Assembly (NCBI GenBank): GCA_903918195.1
Contig: CAIXDS010000082.1
Location: 1-37,665, forward strand
DNA: 37,665 nucleotides
Source of the DNA: an uncultured Acetobacteraceae bacterium
GTDB lineage: Bacteria > Pseudomonadota > Alphaproteobacteria > Acetobacterales > Acetobacteraceae
Direction: 5' to 3'
In this document: piece by piece, positions 13,648-20,742 of the stretch
Layout: each line of letters starts with the position of its first letter
How positions within the stretch are numbered: position 1 is the stretch's first letter
Translations under genes and position numbers: made by a program
The notes under the pieces: model-generated
The model's database searches: none
Told to the model about the DNA's origin: nothing
What the model saw: only the letters and a program-made list of their open reading frames with translations

Positions 13648-14565
13648 ATGGCACTCGATTTCGAGAAGATCGGCATCTACCTGGGGGTGATCGCCGTCGG
13701 CTACGTCGGCTGGCGGCTGCTGAATCCGTTCATCTTCTCCTCCATCGCGCGGGTGCTTGGCGCCCACAAAGTGACGCCGCTGCCCTCGGCCGACATGCGG
13801 CCGGACCCGCAGACCACGGCGCCGGCGACCCGCAGCGCCACGGCCGTGCCGGCCGGCGGCGGCTTCGACCGCCGGGCCGTGACCGCGGTGAGCGGCGACT
13901 GGGAGGCGGCGGCGCGGCTGAACGCCGTGCTGGCCGGTTTGCAGGCGCTGCGCCAGCCGCTTGTAGCGCGGGAAGGCGCGCTGCGAACCCGGACCGCCTG
14001 GAAGGTCGCGGTGTTCCGCCAGGCCGCGCTGTACCGCCTCGTCGCCCTGGCCGCCGGTGCTGCCGCCAACTGGAACGCCCGCAACGTGCTGGGGGCGGCG
14101 CTGGCCGCACGGGCGTTGCTGGAAGCGGCGGCGGTGCTGCAGGATTCCGTCCAACGCCTGCAGCGGCTGGCGGGCGAGGGCGACCTCGCCGGCATCGATG
14201 CCCTGGTGACGGAGCGCGGGTTTGCCAGCCCGGTTGATGGCCTGGCCGGTGCCGGGGCAGCGCGCGGCTTCGACCCGGCGCTGATCGGTGCCGGCGCGGG
14301 TCCGGACGGGTCGGCGCGGGAGCATTACGAGGCGTTGTCGGGCCTGTGCGACGCCGGGGCGCTCGGCCAGTACCGGGTGTTCGGCGAATTCGACAAGGCC
14401 GGCACCGCGGTCACCTTCTCGGCCGAGGCCGGCTACGAGCGCGGTCTGTTCGGCCATGTGCTGGGCGGCCTGGGCGGGCTGGTAACCGCCGAGGCGGCGC
14501 TCAAGGTCATCGAGGACGCGCTGCCGCGGGTGGCCGCGCTGGAGACCGCGGCGCCGGTTTCCTGA
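13648..14565 (+). CDS. Membrane-anchored protein of unknown function
   Basis: A 305-residue protein that I do not recognise. One hydrophobic helix at the N-terminus (residues 8-35, IGIYLGVIAVGYVGWRLL) would anchor it in the inner membrane. A Pro/Thr/Ala-rich stretch (about 40-75) follows, then an Ala/Leu-rich, mostly helical region that includes NARNVLGAALAARALLEAAA, and a Gly-rich tail. The start ATG has GGAGCGG about 8 bases ahead. It lies between the glycosyltransferase fusion and the Hpt gene, on the same strand as both but with about 100-base gaps, so co-transcription is uncertain. Codon use looks normal for the window, so I think it is a real gene. The helical part loosely recalls HEPN-like domains, but I would not assign that. 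Confidence 0.7.
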   Translation: MALDFEKIGIYLGVIAVGYVGWRLLNPFIFSSIARVLGAHKVTPLPSADMRPDPQTTAPATRSATAVPAGGGFDRRAVTAVSGDWEAAARLNAVLAGLQALRQPLVAREGALRTRTAWKVAVFRQAALYRLVALAAGAAANWNARNVLGAALAARALLEAAAVLQDSVQRLQRLAGEGDLAGIDALVTERGFASPVDGLAGAGAARGFDPALIGAGAGPDGSAREHYEALSGLCDAGALGQYRVFGEFDKAGTAVTFSAEAGYERGLFGHVLGGLGGLVTAEAALKVIEDALPRVAALETAAPVS

Positions 14566-14570
14566 CGGAA

Positions 14571-14588
14571 TGGGGTGCAGGGACCTCA
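14571..14588. repeat. Short fragment resembling the palindromic repeat
   Basis: The sequence TGGGGTGCAGGGACCTCA just after the unknown membrane protein matches, with one difference, the GGGGTGCAGGGGCCTC core found inside repeat copy 1 (about 4427-4441). The palindromic remainder is absent. It may be a decayed copy or a chance match. Confidence 0.3.
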
Positions 14589-14663
14589 TTTACCCTCTCG
14601 CAACGCGATCTGCCGTAGGGGACAGTGTAAACATACTGATGTAACGCGCGGAGCACGGGTCAC

Positions 14664-15008
14664 ATGACGGCAAGCGGTTTTGCCGCCCAGTTGGCGCAGG
14701 ATCTGGACCCTGAGGATTTGCGCATGGTGCTCGGCGTGTTCGGCCAGGATGTCGCCCGGCTGACCCGTGTGCTGGGCGGCAATTTCGCTGACGCGGACGT
14801 GGACGGCTTTCGCCGCACCTGCCATGCCCTGGCCGGCGCGGCCGGCGCGGTGGAAGCGACGGCGCTGGAGGAGGCCTGCCGCGACGCCATGACCCGCACG
14901 GACCTTGCGCTCACCGATCTTGCGGCAGTGCTGGCGGATATCCGGGTGCGGGGTGCGGTGGCCCTGCAGGACATGGAAGCTTTTCTCGCCAATTTGCCGC
15001 GGGGCTGA
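14664..15008 (+). CDS. Stand-alone Hpt phosphotransfer protein
   Basis: A 114-residue, probably four-helix protein with the histidine phosphotransfer signature [22 protein letters not shown]. His54 is the predicted phospho-acceptor, followed by the small residues and Gly typical of Hpt domains. It would relay phosphate between a hybrid kinase and a response regulator in the cytosol. No receiver or hybrid kinase gene is adjacent; the only kinase in the window is the orphan at 20.7-22.1 kb, which lacks a receiver domain. It precedes purC by about 80 bases on the same strand. The Hpt assignment is confident; the partner is unknown. Confidence 0.8.
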   Translation: MTASGFAAQLAQDLDPEDLRMVLGVFGQDVARLTRVLGGNFADADVDGFRRTCHALAGAAGAVEATALEEACRDAMTRTDLALTDLAAVLADIRVRGAVALQDMEAFLANLPRG

Positions 15009-15087
15009 GCCCACGCGCCGCATGACGCTCCAGGTGCGCCCCACCCCCCGGCCTGCTATCGCTGCGCCCCAGAAGCGAGGACACCGC

Positions 15088-16062
15088 ATGACCGAAGATG
15101 ACATCGCCGCCCGCGCCGGGGATGTGCTCGCCGACGCCACCCTGGCCGAACTGCCCAACCACCATGCCGGCAAAGTGCGCGACAATTACGACCTGCCGGA
15201 CGGGCGGCGTATCCTGATCGCCACCGACCGGCTCAGCGCGTTTGATCGCATCCTCGCCGTCATCCCGTTCAAAGGCCAGGTGCTCACCCAGACCGCCCGG
15301 TTCTGGTTCGAGGCCACCGGCGATATCTGCCCCAACCACGTGCTCGGCTATCCGGACCCGAATGTCGTGGTGGGCAAACGGCTCGACATCCTGCCGGTGG
15401 AAATGGTGGTGCGCGGCTATCTCGCCGGCACCACCGGCACCTCCATCCTCACCATGTACCGCACGGGTCAGCGCGAGATGTACGGCGTGCGGTTGCCCGA
15501 CGGCATGTACGCCAACGAACGCCTGCCGCAGCCGATCATCACGCCGACCACCAAGGCCGACGCCGGCGGGCACGACGAGCCGCTGACACCGGACGACATC
15601 CTGCGGCGCGGTCTGCTGACCGCAGCCCAATGGCGGGAGGTGCAGGATTATGCCCTGGCCCTGTTCGCCCGCGGCCAGACCATGGCGGCGGCGCGCGGCC
15701 TGATCCTCGCCGACACCAAATACGAGTTCGGCACCGATGCAGCGGGCCGCATCGTGCTGGCCGACGAAATCCACACCCCGGACAGCAGCCGCTTCTGGTT
15801 CGCCCGGAGCTACCCCGACCGCTTCGCCCGCGGCGAGCCGCCGGAAAGCTTCGACAAGGACGTGGTGCGCGCCTGGGTGGCGGCGCGCTGCGACCCGTAC
15901 CGCGACCCCATCCCGCCGATCCCGCCGGACATCGTGCTGCACACGGCTTCGGTCTATATCCGCGCGTTCGAGACCCTCACCGGCCAGGATTTTGTGGCAC
16001 CTCCCCCGGGGCCGCCGCTGGACCGCATCCGGGGCGCGCTGGCCGGCTGGCTGGCGCCCTGA
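15088..16062 (+). CDS. purC: Phosphoribosylaminoimidazole-succinocarboxamide synthase
   Basis: A 324-residue SAICAR synthetase that couples CAIR and aspartate using ATP in purine synthesis. It shows [26 protein letters not shown] (nucleotide-binding N-lobe), the [10 protein letters not shown] region, [11 protein letters not shown], the substrate loop [16 protein letters not shown] and LADTKYEFG followed by [14 protein letters not shown]. The open frame continues upstream, but ATG 15088 has GCGAGGA about 6 bases before it and starts the family's normal sequence. The length fits the longer, yeast-like form also found in many alphaproteobacteria and gammaproteobacteria rather than the ~240-residue form. 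An alphaproteobacterium usually has the short form too, near purSQL; it is not in this window. Confidence 0.95.
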   Translation: MTEDDIAARAGDVLADATLAELPNHHAGKVRDNYDLPDGRRILIATDRLSAFDRILAVIPFKGQVLTQTARFWFEATGDICPNHVLGYPDPNVVVGKRLDILPVEMVVRGYLAGTTGTSILTMYRTGQREMYGVRLPDGMYANERLPQPIITPTTKADAGGHDEPLTPDDILRRGLLTAAQWREVQDYALALFARGQTMAAARGLILADTKYEFGTDAAGRIVLADEIHTPDSSRFWFARSYPDRFARGEPPESFDKDVVRAWVAARCDPYRDPIPPIPPDIVLHTASVYIRAFETLTGQDFVAPPPGPPLDRIRGALAGWLAP

Positions 16063-16068
16063 GCGCGG

Positions 16069-16989
16069 TCAGCGCGGCAGCCAGCCCAGCAGCAGGGTGA
16101 GCGTCAGCATCGCCAGAGCGGTGCTGACCACCACCGTGCTGGCGGATGCCTCCATCATCGTCTCGTAGCGGCGGGCGAGCAGAAAGGCGTTGGCGCCGGT
16201 GGGCAGCCCCGAGGCCAGCACCACCACCGAGAAGGCCAGCCCGCGCACCCCGACACCATAGGCGAGCAGCGCCACCAGCGCCGGCATGGCCACCAGCTTG
16301 AACAGCGCCGCCAGGGCAACCTCAGGCAGGCCCGACCAGCCGGCCGGGCGCGGCAGCGTGGCGCCGAGGCAGAACAGCGCGAGTGGCGGCCCGGCGGCGC
16401 CGATCAGGGCGAGGAAACGGTGCAACGGAACGGGCATGGCGAATCCGGTGGCCCGCCAGGCAAAGGCGAGCAGGATCGATACCACCACCGGATTGCGCAG
16501 CAATCCCAACAGCGCCGCGCGCAGCACCCCGAGCGGGCTGTGCCCGCCACCGGCCTCAACGAGCACGGTGGCGAGCGGCAGCAGCACGGAGGTGTGGAAC
16601 GCGACCACCGCCAGCAGGGTGGCAACGCCCTCCGATCCGTATGCCGCATCAATAACCGGGACGCCGAGCAGGACGGTGTTGCCGTAGACGCAGTTCAGCC
16701 CGAACAACGCGGCGCTGGCGAGCTTGGCGCCCAGCAGCGCGCGCGCCAGCAGCAGCGCGAGCACGAACAGGATAAGCGCGCCGGCAAGGAACGATCCGGC
16801 CACATCGAGCAGGCGCAGCGGCGGGGCCTCGGCGACCGAGGCGAACAGCAGCGCCGGAATGGCGGTGTAGAACACGAAATCGGTCATGCCGCGCACCGCG
16901 GCGGGCTCCATCAGCCGCAACCGGATGGCCAGCGCGCCCATGCCGATGAGGGCAAAAACCGGGGCGACAATCCCGAACAGAACGCTCAC
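16069..16989 (-). CDS. AEC-family permease (auxin efflux carrier type)
   Basis: A 306-residue inner-membrane protein with about ten hydrophobic helices and the general pattern of bacterial auxin-efflux-carrier-family transporters. These features include an N-terminal FGIVAPVFALIGMGALA helix, NCVYGNTVLLGVPV in the first half and the second-half motif ASGLPTGANAFLLARRY, both typical of AEC proteins. Relatives move malate, malonate or other small organic anions. The start is a GTG whose last two bases are part of the TGA of the upstream methyltransferase gene, so it is the last gene of the yicC-gmk-methyltransferase chain. It ends 6 bases from the end of purC (convergent). Substrate cannot be inferred. 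Confidence 0.85.
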   Translation of the reverse strand: MSVLFGIVAPVFALIGMGALAIRLRLMEPAAVRGMTDFVFYTAIPALLFASVAEAPPLRLLDVAGSFLAGALILFVLALLLARALLGAKLASAALFGLNCVYGNTVLLGVPVIDAAYGSEGVATLLAVVAFHTSVLLPLATVLVEAGGGHSPLGVLRAALLGLLRNPVVVSILLAFAWRATGFAMPVPLHRFLALIGAAGPPLALFCLGATLPRPAGWSGLPEVALAALFKLVAMPALVALLAYGVGVRGLAFSVVVLASGLPTGANAFLLARRYETMMEASASTVVVSTALAMLTLTLLLGWLPR

Positions 16990-17867
16990 GCGGCGTCGGG
17001 TTCGCCGTACGAGAGGGCCCAGTCGGGTGACCAGAACCAGCAGCGCTCGGGGGTGGGCGGCGGCGGGCGGCGATAGCTGTGGACGAACTCGATGCCGCCG
17101 CGGATGAAGGCACGGTCGAGCCCTTCGCGCAGCGCGGGCGTGCCGGCCAGGGTGCCCTCGGCGCAGACGAAGGCGCACGGCGTGAGGTGGCGCACCGCAA
17201 TGCCGGCGGCGGTGCGCATGCAGGCGAGCACCGCGCCGTGGCCGGAATGGCGCCGCGCCTCGCCACGGGCGCGGGTCGCCGGAACGCCGAGCGGAAACAC
17301 CAGCGTGCCACCGTCGGGCAGATTGTCGATCCAGCGCCGGGCGGGGTCGGCGACGGCGAAATTGACGTAGATGCGGTCCACCGGTCCGTCCGGCCACTGG
17401 GCGCCATCGCCTTCCAGCGCCGTCACATTGGGCCAGGGACGCAGATTGGCGCGGGCAGCCTCGGCCAGATGCGGCTCGTATTCGATGGCGATGACGCGGC
17501 CCTGCGGGCCGGCCAGTTCGGCCAGCAGGGCGGTGTAATAGCCGGCCCCGGCGCCGACATGCAGCACCCGGTCGCCCGGCCGCACGCCGAGATGGTGCAG
17601 CATAAGCGCATGCAGCGAAGGGCTGCCGTTGTTCAGGCCGCGCGCACGGTCGAGCACGACCAGCACGTCCTCATACAGCGGTCGCGGGTCGTCGCCGGCC
17701 AGCTCGATCGCGCCGACCGAAGGGTCGAGGAGGGTCCACGGGCCGGGGCCGAGGAAATCCTCGCGCGGGACGGTGGCCAGCACACGCTCCACCGCGGCGT
17801 CCTCGATGCCGGCGATGCGCATCATGCGGGCGGCGTAGTCACGGCGCAGGGCGGCGAGGTCGGTCAT
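16986..17867 (-). CDS. PCMT-like SAM-dependent methyltransferase
   Basis: A 293-residue protein related to protein-L-isoaspartate O-methyltransferases. The SAM-binding motif VLHVGAGAGYYTALLAELAG follows a region LHALMLHHLGVRPGDR that aligns with PCMT, and VIAIEYEP is the expected second strand. The substrate loop that in typical PCMT reads like TSQPYIVA is replaced by RGLNNGSPSLHA. The C-terminal part is also unlike Pcm: residues from about 210 contain CAFVCAEG and a Pro-rich WSPDWALSYGEPDAA end. Repair of isoaspartyl residues is therefore not assured. The ATG overlaps the gmk stop (ATGA) and its own stop overlaps the AEC permease start (GTGA), so translation of the three genes is probably coupled. 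Confidence 0.75.
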   Translation of the reverse strand: MTDLAALRRDYAARMMRIAGIEDAAVERVLATVPREDFLGPGPWTLLDPSVGAIELAGDDPRPLYEDVLVVLDRARGLNNGSPSLHALMLHHLGVRPGDRVLHVGAGAGYYTALLAELAGPQGRVIAIEYEPHLAEAARANLRPWPNVTALEGDGAQWPDGPVDRIYVNFAVADPARRWIDNLPDGGTLVFPLGVPATRARGEARRHSGHGAVLACMRTAAGIAVRHLTPCAFVCAEGTLAGTPALREGLDRAFIRGGIEFVHSYRRPPPPTPERCWFWSPDWALSYGEPDAA

Positions 17868-18610
17868 GCACCGAACTCCGCAATGAAGCCGGGCAATCCG
17901 CTGAGCCGGCTGGTGGCCAGCCGGGCAGCATGCAGCACGGCGCGGCAGCCGGCCAGCGCGGTGTCGAAGGCGGCGTTGACCAGCACGTGGTCGAACTCGG
18001 GGGCGTGGGCGATCTCGGCGCGGGCGGTTTGCATGCGCCGGGTGATTTCCGCCGCGTCGTCGGTGCCGCGGCCGCGCAGCCGCGCTTCCAGCACCGCCAG
18101 CGAGGGCGGCAGCACGAACAGGCCGACCACGTCCGCGGGCAGGGCGGCGCGCAACTGGCGATGGCCCTGCCAATCGATGTCGAACACCACGTCGCGGCCG
18201 GCGGCCAGGGCGGCTTCCACCGGGGCGCGCGGGGTGCCGTAGCCGCGGCCATAGACGCGCGCCCATTCCAGCAGCTCGCCGGACGCCACCAGCGCCTCGA
18301 ACTGGGCCTCGGTGCGGAAGAAGTAGTGGGCCCCCTCCTCCTCGTGGGCACGGGGCGCGCGGGTGGTAACGCTGACGGACAGAGCAAGGTTCGATTCAGT
18401 CGCCAGCAGCGCCCGGGTTAACGAGCTTTTCCCGGCCCCCGACGGGGCAGAGATCACCAGGCAAACGCCACGCCGAAAAAGGGGTCCAGGGGCCAAAGGC
18501 CCCTGGTGGGGTGCAGGGGCAAAGCCACCGCGCGAAGGCGCGCTGCGCGCTTGGCCGGGGTCCGGGGCAGCGCCCCGGCTGCTCCCTTCCTGAGCCGGAT
18601 CACGTATCAT
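17864..18610 (-). CDS. gmk: Guanylate kinase with repeat-encoded N-terminal extension
   Basis: Phosphorylates GMP to GDP. From residue 46 the sequence is standard: RRGVCLVISAPSGAGKSSL with the P-loop Lys61, SVTTRAPR, EEGAHYFF, GTPRAPVEAAL, DIDWQGHRQLR and LPPSLAVLEARLRGRG. Before it come about 45 unusual residues rich in Pro, Gly, Ala and Arg, encoded by the palindromic repeat at 18481-18597 read in frame. The predicted protein is 248 residues against about 205-220 in the family. I kept ATG 18610 because it overlaps the yicC stop (ATGA), the same coupling seen at the next two junctions. The alternative is an internal TTG at 18496, also within the repeat, giving 210 residues. Which start is used decides whether the extension exists. 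Confidence 0.9.
   Translation of the reverse strand: MIRDPAQEGSSRGAAPDPGQARSAPSRGGFAPAPHQGPLAPGPLFRRGVCLVISAPSGAGKSSLTRALLATESNLALSVSVTTRAPRAHEEEGAHYFFRTEAQFEALVASGELLEWARVYGRGYGTPRAPVEAALAAGRDVVFDIDWQGHRQLRAALPADVVGLFVLPPSLAVLEARLRGRGTDDAAEITRRMQTARAEIAHAPEFDHVLVNAAFDTALAGCRAVLHAARLATSRLSGLPGFIAEFGA
18481..18597. repeat. Palindromic repeat element, copy 2, inside the gmk frame
   Basis: The stretch contains CCAGGGGCCAAAGGCCCCTGG, a GCGCGAAGGCGCGC/TGCGCGC hairpin and CCGGGGCAGCGCCCCGG. They are joined by GGGGTGCAGGGGCAAAG and GGGGTCCGGGG, the same kinds of links as in copies 1 and 3. It lies between the ATGA junction of yicC/gmk and the first conserved gmk codons. Its length keeps the gmk frame open. 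As a strong GC-rich hairpin within an operon it could also attenuate or segment the transcript. Confidence 0.8.
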
Positions 18611-19515
18611 TCGATATTCTGCACCTGCTCACGCAACTGCTCGATAGCGGCCTTCAGCCGCAGCCCGGTGCTGGTGAGCGCCGCCGAGGCCGACTTGCTG
18701 CACAGCGTGTTGGCCTCGCGGTTGAACTCCTGGACCAGAAAATCGAACCGCCGGCCGATGGCGGTTGCCTCGGTCAGCAGCGCATCGGCGGCATGCAGAT
18801 GGGCATCCAGCCGGTCGAGTTCCTCGCGCACGTCCGAGCGGGACGCCAGCAGGGCGACTTCCTGGGCGATGCGTTCCTCGGGCAGCGCGGGCACCTCGCC
18901 GAGCAGGGCCTGCACCGAGTCCAGCATGCGGGCGCGCTGGGCGGCCGGCTGGTCGGCGGCCTGGATGCCGGCGGTGGCGCGCAGGGCGGCGATTTCGTCC
19001 AGCAGGCGGCGCAGCGTGAGGGCGAGGCGGGCGCCTTCGCCGCGGCGGGCGGCGACCAGGGCCGCCAGAGCGGTAGCGAATCCGTCGCGGAAGGCGGCCT
19101 CGCGGGTGACGGCGATGGTGTCGTCCTCGCTGGTGGCGGCCGGGCGCAGCACGCCGGGCAGTGCCAGCAGGGCTTCGGCACGCGGCGGCGGCGCGCCGGG
19201 GATGCGGGCGGCGAGGTCGGTGGCCAGCAGCAGCACCTGCTCCAGCGCCGCCGGGTCGGGGGCAAGGCGGGGCTGGTCGTCGCGCTTGACCGTGAGGCCG
19301 GCGTTGACGTTGCCGCGCCTCAGCTGTTTTGCCGCGAGTTCGCGCAGGGCAGGCTCCAGGGCATCGAGCCCGGGCGGCAGGCGGAAGCGCAGTTCCAGGC
19401 CACGGCCGTTGACGCTGCGCAGTTCCCAGGCCCAGGCGAGCCCCTCGGCGACTCCCTCGGTGCGGGCGAATCCGGTCATCGAGGCGATATCAGCGGCGGC
19501 AGGCGGGGCGGTCAT
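18607..19515 (-). CDS. yicC: YicC-family endoribonuclease
   Basis: A 302-residue YicC protein, a family known as an endoribonuclease in bacteria. The N-terminus SMTGFARTEG and ELRSVNGRGLELRFRLP are typical of the N-terminal domain. The C-terminal domain ends with GRRFDFLVQEFNREANTLCSK and then ALTSTGLRLKAAIEQLREQVQN, the highly conserved end of the family. Pairing with gmk is common in bacteria and is seen here as an ATGA overlap. It heads a four-gene leftward unit and is divergent from the SDR gene with only about 57 bases between the starts, which must hold promoters for both directions. Confidence 0.95.
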   Translation of the reverse strand: MTAPPAAADIASMTGFARTEGVAEGLAWAWELRSVNGRGLELRFRLPPGLDALEPALRELAAKQLRRGNVNAGLTVKRDDQPRLAPDPAALEQVLLLATDLAARIPGAPPPRAEALLALPGVLRPAATSEDDTIAVTREAAFRDGFATALAALVAARRGEGARLALTLRRLLDEIAALRATAGIQAADQPAAQRARMLDSVQALLGEVPALPEERIAQEVALLASRSDVREELDRLDAHLHAADALLTEATAIGRRFDFLVQEFNREANTLCSKSASAALTSTGLRLKAAIEQLREQVQNIE

Positions 19516-19572
19516 GCATGCGGGTCCTTCAACACGCGCGACGTTCTAGCAGCGCCGGGGTAGTCTCGGAAC

Positions 19573-20367
19573 ATGGTTGCCTATTATCGTTCAGTTCTGA
19601 TTACCGGCGCCTCCAGCGGGCTCGGGCGCGCCCTGGCGGTGGAATGCGCCGCCCCCGGGGGCGGGTTGCACCTGTCCGGGCGCGATGTGGCGCGGCTGGA
19701 GGCAACGGCGGCGGCGTGCCGGGCGCGTGGGGCGGCGGTGCAGACGCGGGTGCTGGACGTGTGCGACGAAGCGGCGATGGCGGCCTGGATCACGGGCGCC
19801 GGCCGGCTTGATCTGGTGGTGGCGAATGCGGGCATCTCGGCCGGCACCGGGCGCGGCCGGGCGGAGAGTGCGGCGCAGACGCGGGCGGTGTTCGCGGCCA
19901 ACCTGGATGGCATGCTGAACACGGCGCTGCCGGCGCTGACGGCGATGCGGGCCCAGGCGCCGGGGCCGGACGGGGTGCGCGGGCGGATCGCCGTGGTGGC
20001 GTCGATCGCCGGCTTCGTGCCGGCGCCCGGCGCGCCGGCTTATTGCGCCAGCAAGGCGGCCGCGGATTCCTGGACGGTGGCGGCGGCGCAGACGGCGCGG
20101 CGCGACGGGATCGTCATGACCAGCCTCTGCCCGGGCTACGTGCGCACGGCGATGACGGCGCGCAATCGCTTCCCGATGCCCGGGCTGATGGAGGCCGACC
20201 GCGCGGCGCGGATCATGCTGCGCGGCATCGCGGCGGGGCGCCGGCGGGTGGTGTTCCCGTGGTGGATGGGGGTCGCGGCCCGGCTGGTCGGGCTGCTGCC
20301 GCCGCGCCTGTCAGGCGCGCTGCTGTCGATCCCGCCCGGCAAGGACGGGTTGCCCGGCGAGCCCTGA
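19573..20367 (+). CDS. Short-chain dehydrogenase/reductase of unknown substrate
   Basis: A 264-residue SDR oxidoreductase. It has the cofactor motif TGASSGLGRALA (residues 11-22), an Asp before the adenine ring (VLDVCDE), VANAGIS, the catalytic Ser in VASIAGFVPAPG and Tyr-x3-Lys in YCASKAAADSW, followed by CPGYVRTAMTARN. An additional C-terminal segment WWMGVAARLVGLLPPRLSGALL is hydrophobic and may attach it to the membrane, as in several SDRs acting on lipophilic substrates. It starts 57 bases from the divergent yicC gene. The sequence does not allow a specific reaction to be named. Confidence 0.88.
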   Translation: MVAYYRSVLITGASSGLGRALAVECAAPGGGLHLSGRDVARLEATAAACRARGAAVQTRVLDVCDEAAMAAWITGAGRLDLVVANAGISAGTGRGRAESAAQTRAVFAANLDGMLNTALPALTAMRAQAPGPDGVRGRIAVVASIAGFVPAPGAPAYCASKAAADSWTVAAAQTARRDGIVMTSLCPGYVRTAMTARNRFPMPGLMEADRAARIMLRGIAAGRRRVVFPWWMGVAARLVGLLPPRLSGALLSIPPGKDGLPGEP

Positions 20368-20742
20368 CGGCGCAGATCGCGCGTGCGAAGGCACACAGGG
20401 AAAACAAGAATGCAGCACGGCAACACCAGCATGCAGCTGGATTTTCCCACCTGCGGCCATGTCGCGAAGGCATCGGAAGGCTAAACGTTCGTGCCGGAGG
20501 TGCAGCGTCCGGCGGCCCGGTAACCCACGGATCTCGTCGCGGTCGGCGAACGAGCCCGAGGTATACTGTTTTTTGATACATGGAAATCGCGCGTGGGTTG
20601 TGCAAGATGACGTGAATTTACGCCGGCGCCCTCGGGTCGGCGGGACTGTTCCGGGTCAACAACGGAGGGCCGACCAGCGACGCAAGCGCCCGACCAGGAC
20701 CTGGATACAAGGAAGCTGATCCGGTCCGAGCGGCTGCGCTCG
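20368..20742 (+). promoter_or_regulatory. Leader region of the histidine kinase gene
   Basis: No gene is convincing in this 375-base gap. TATACT at 20562-20567 resembles a -10 box, but its -35 region (near 20539-20544) is not a good match. Downstream, ACGGAGGG at 20662-20669 is a near-perfect ribosome-binding site, yet no ATG, GTG or TTG follows it in any plausible distance. The kinase frame is open from 20611, after a TGA at 20608, and an ACG codon lies at 20680, about 10 bases after the site; the first accepted start in frame is GTG 20743. Confidence 0.4.

Noticed and set aside
20410..20484. 24-codon plus-strand ORF starting MQHGNTSMQLDF after the SDR gene
   Set aside because: Only a weak AGGG some ten bases upstream, no motif, and too short to judge.
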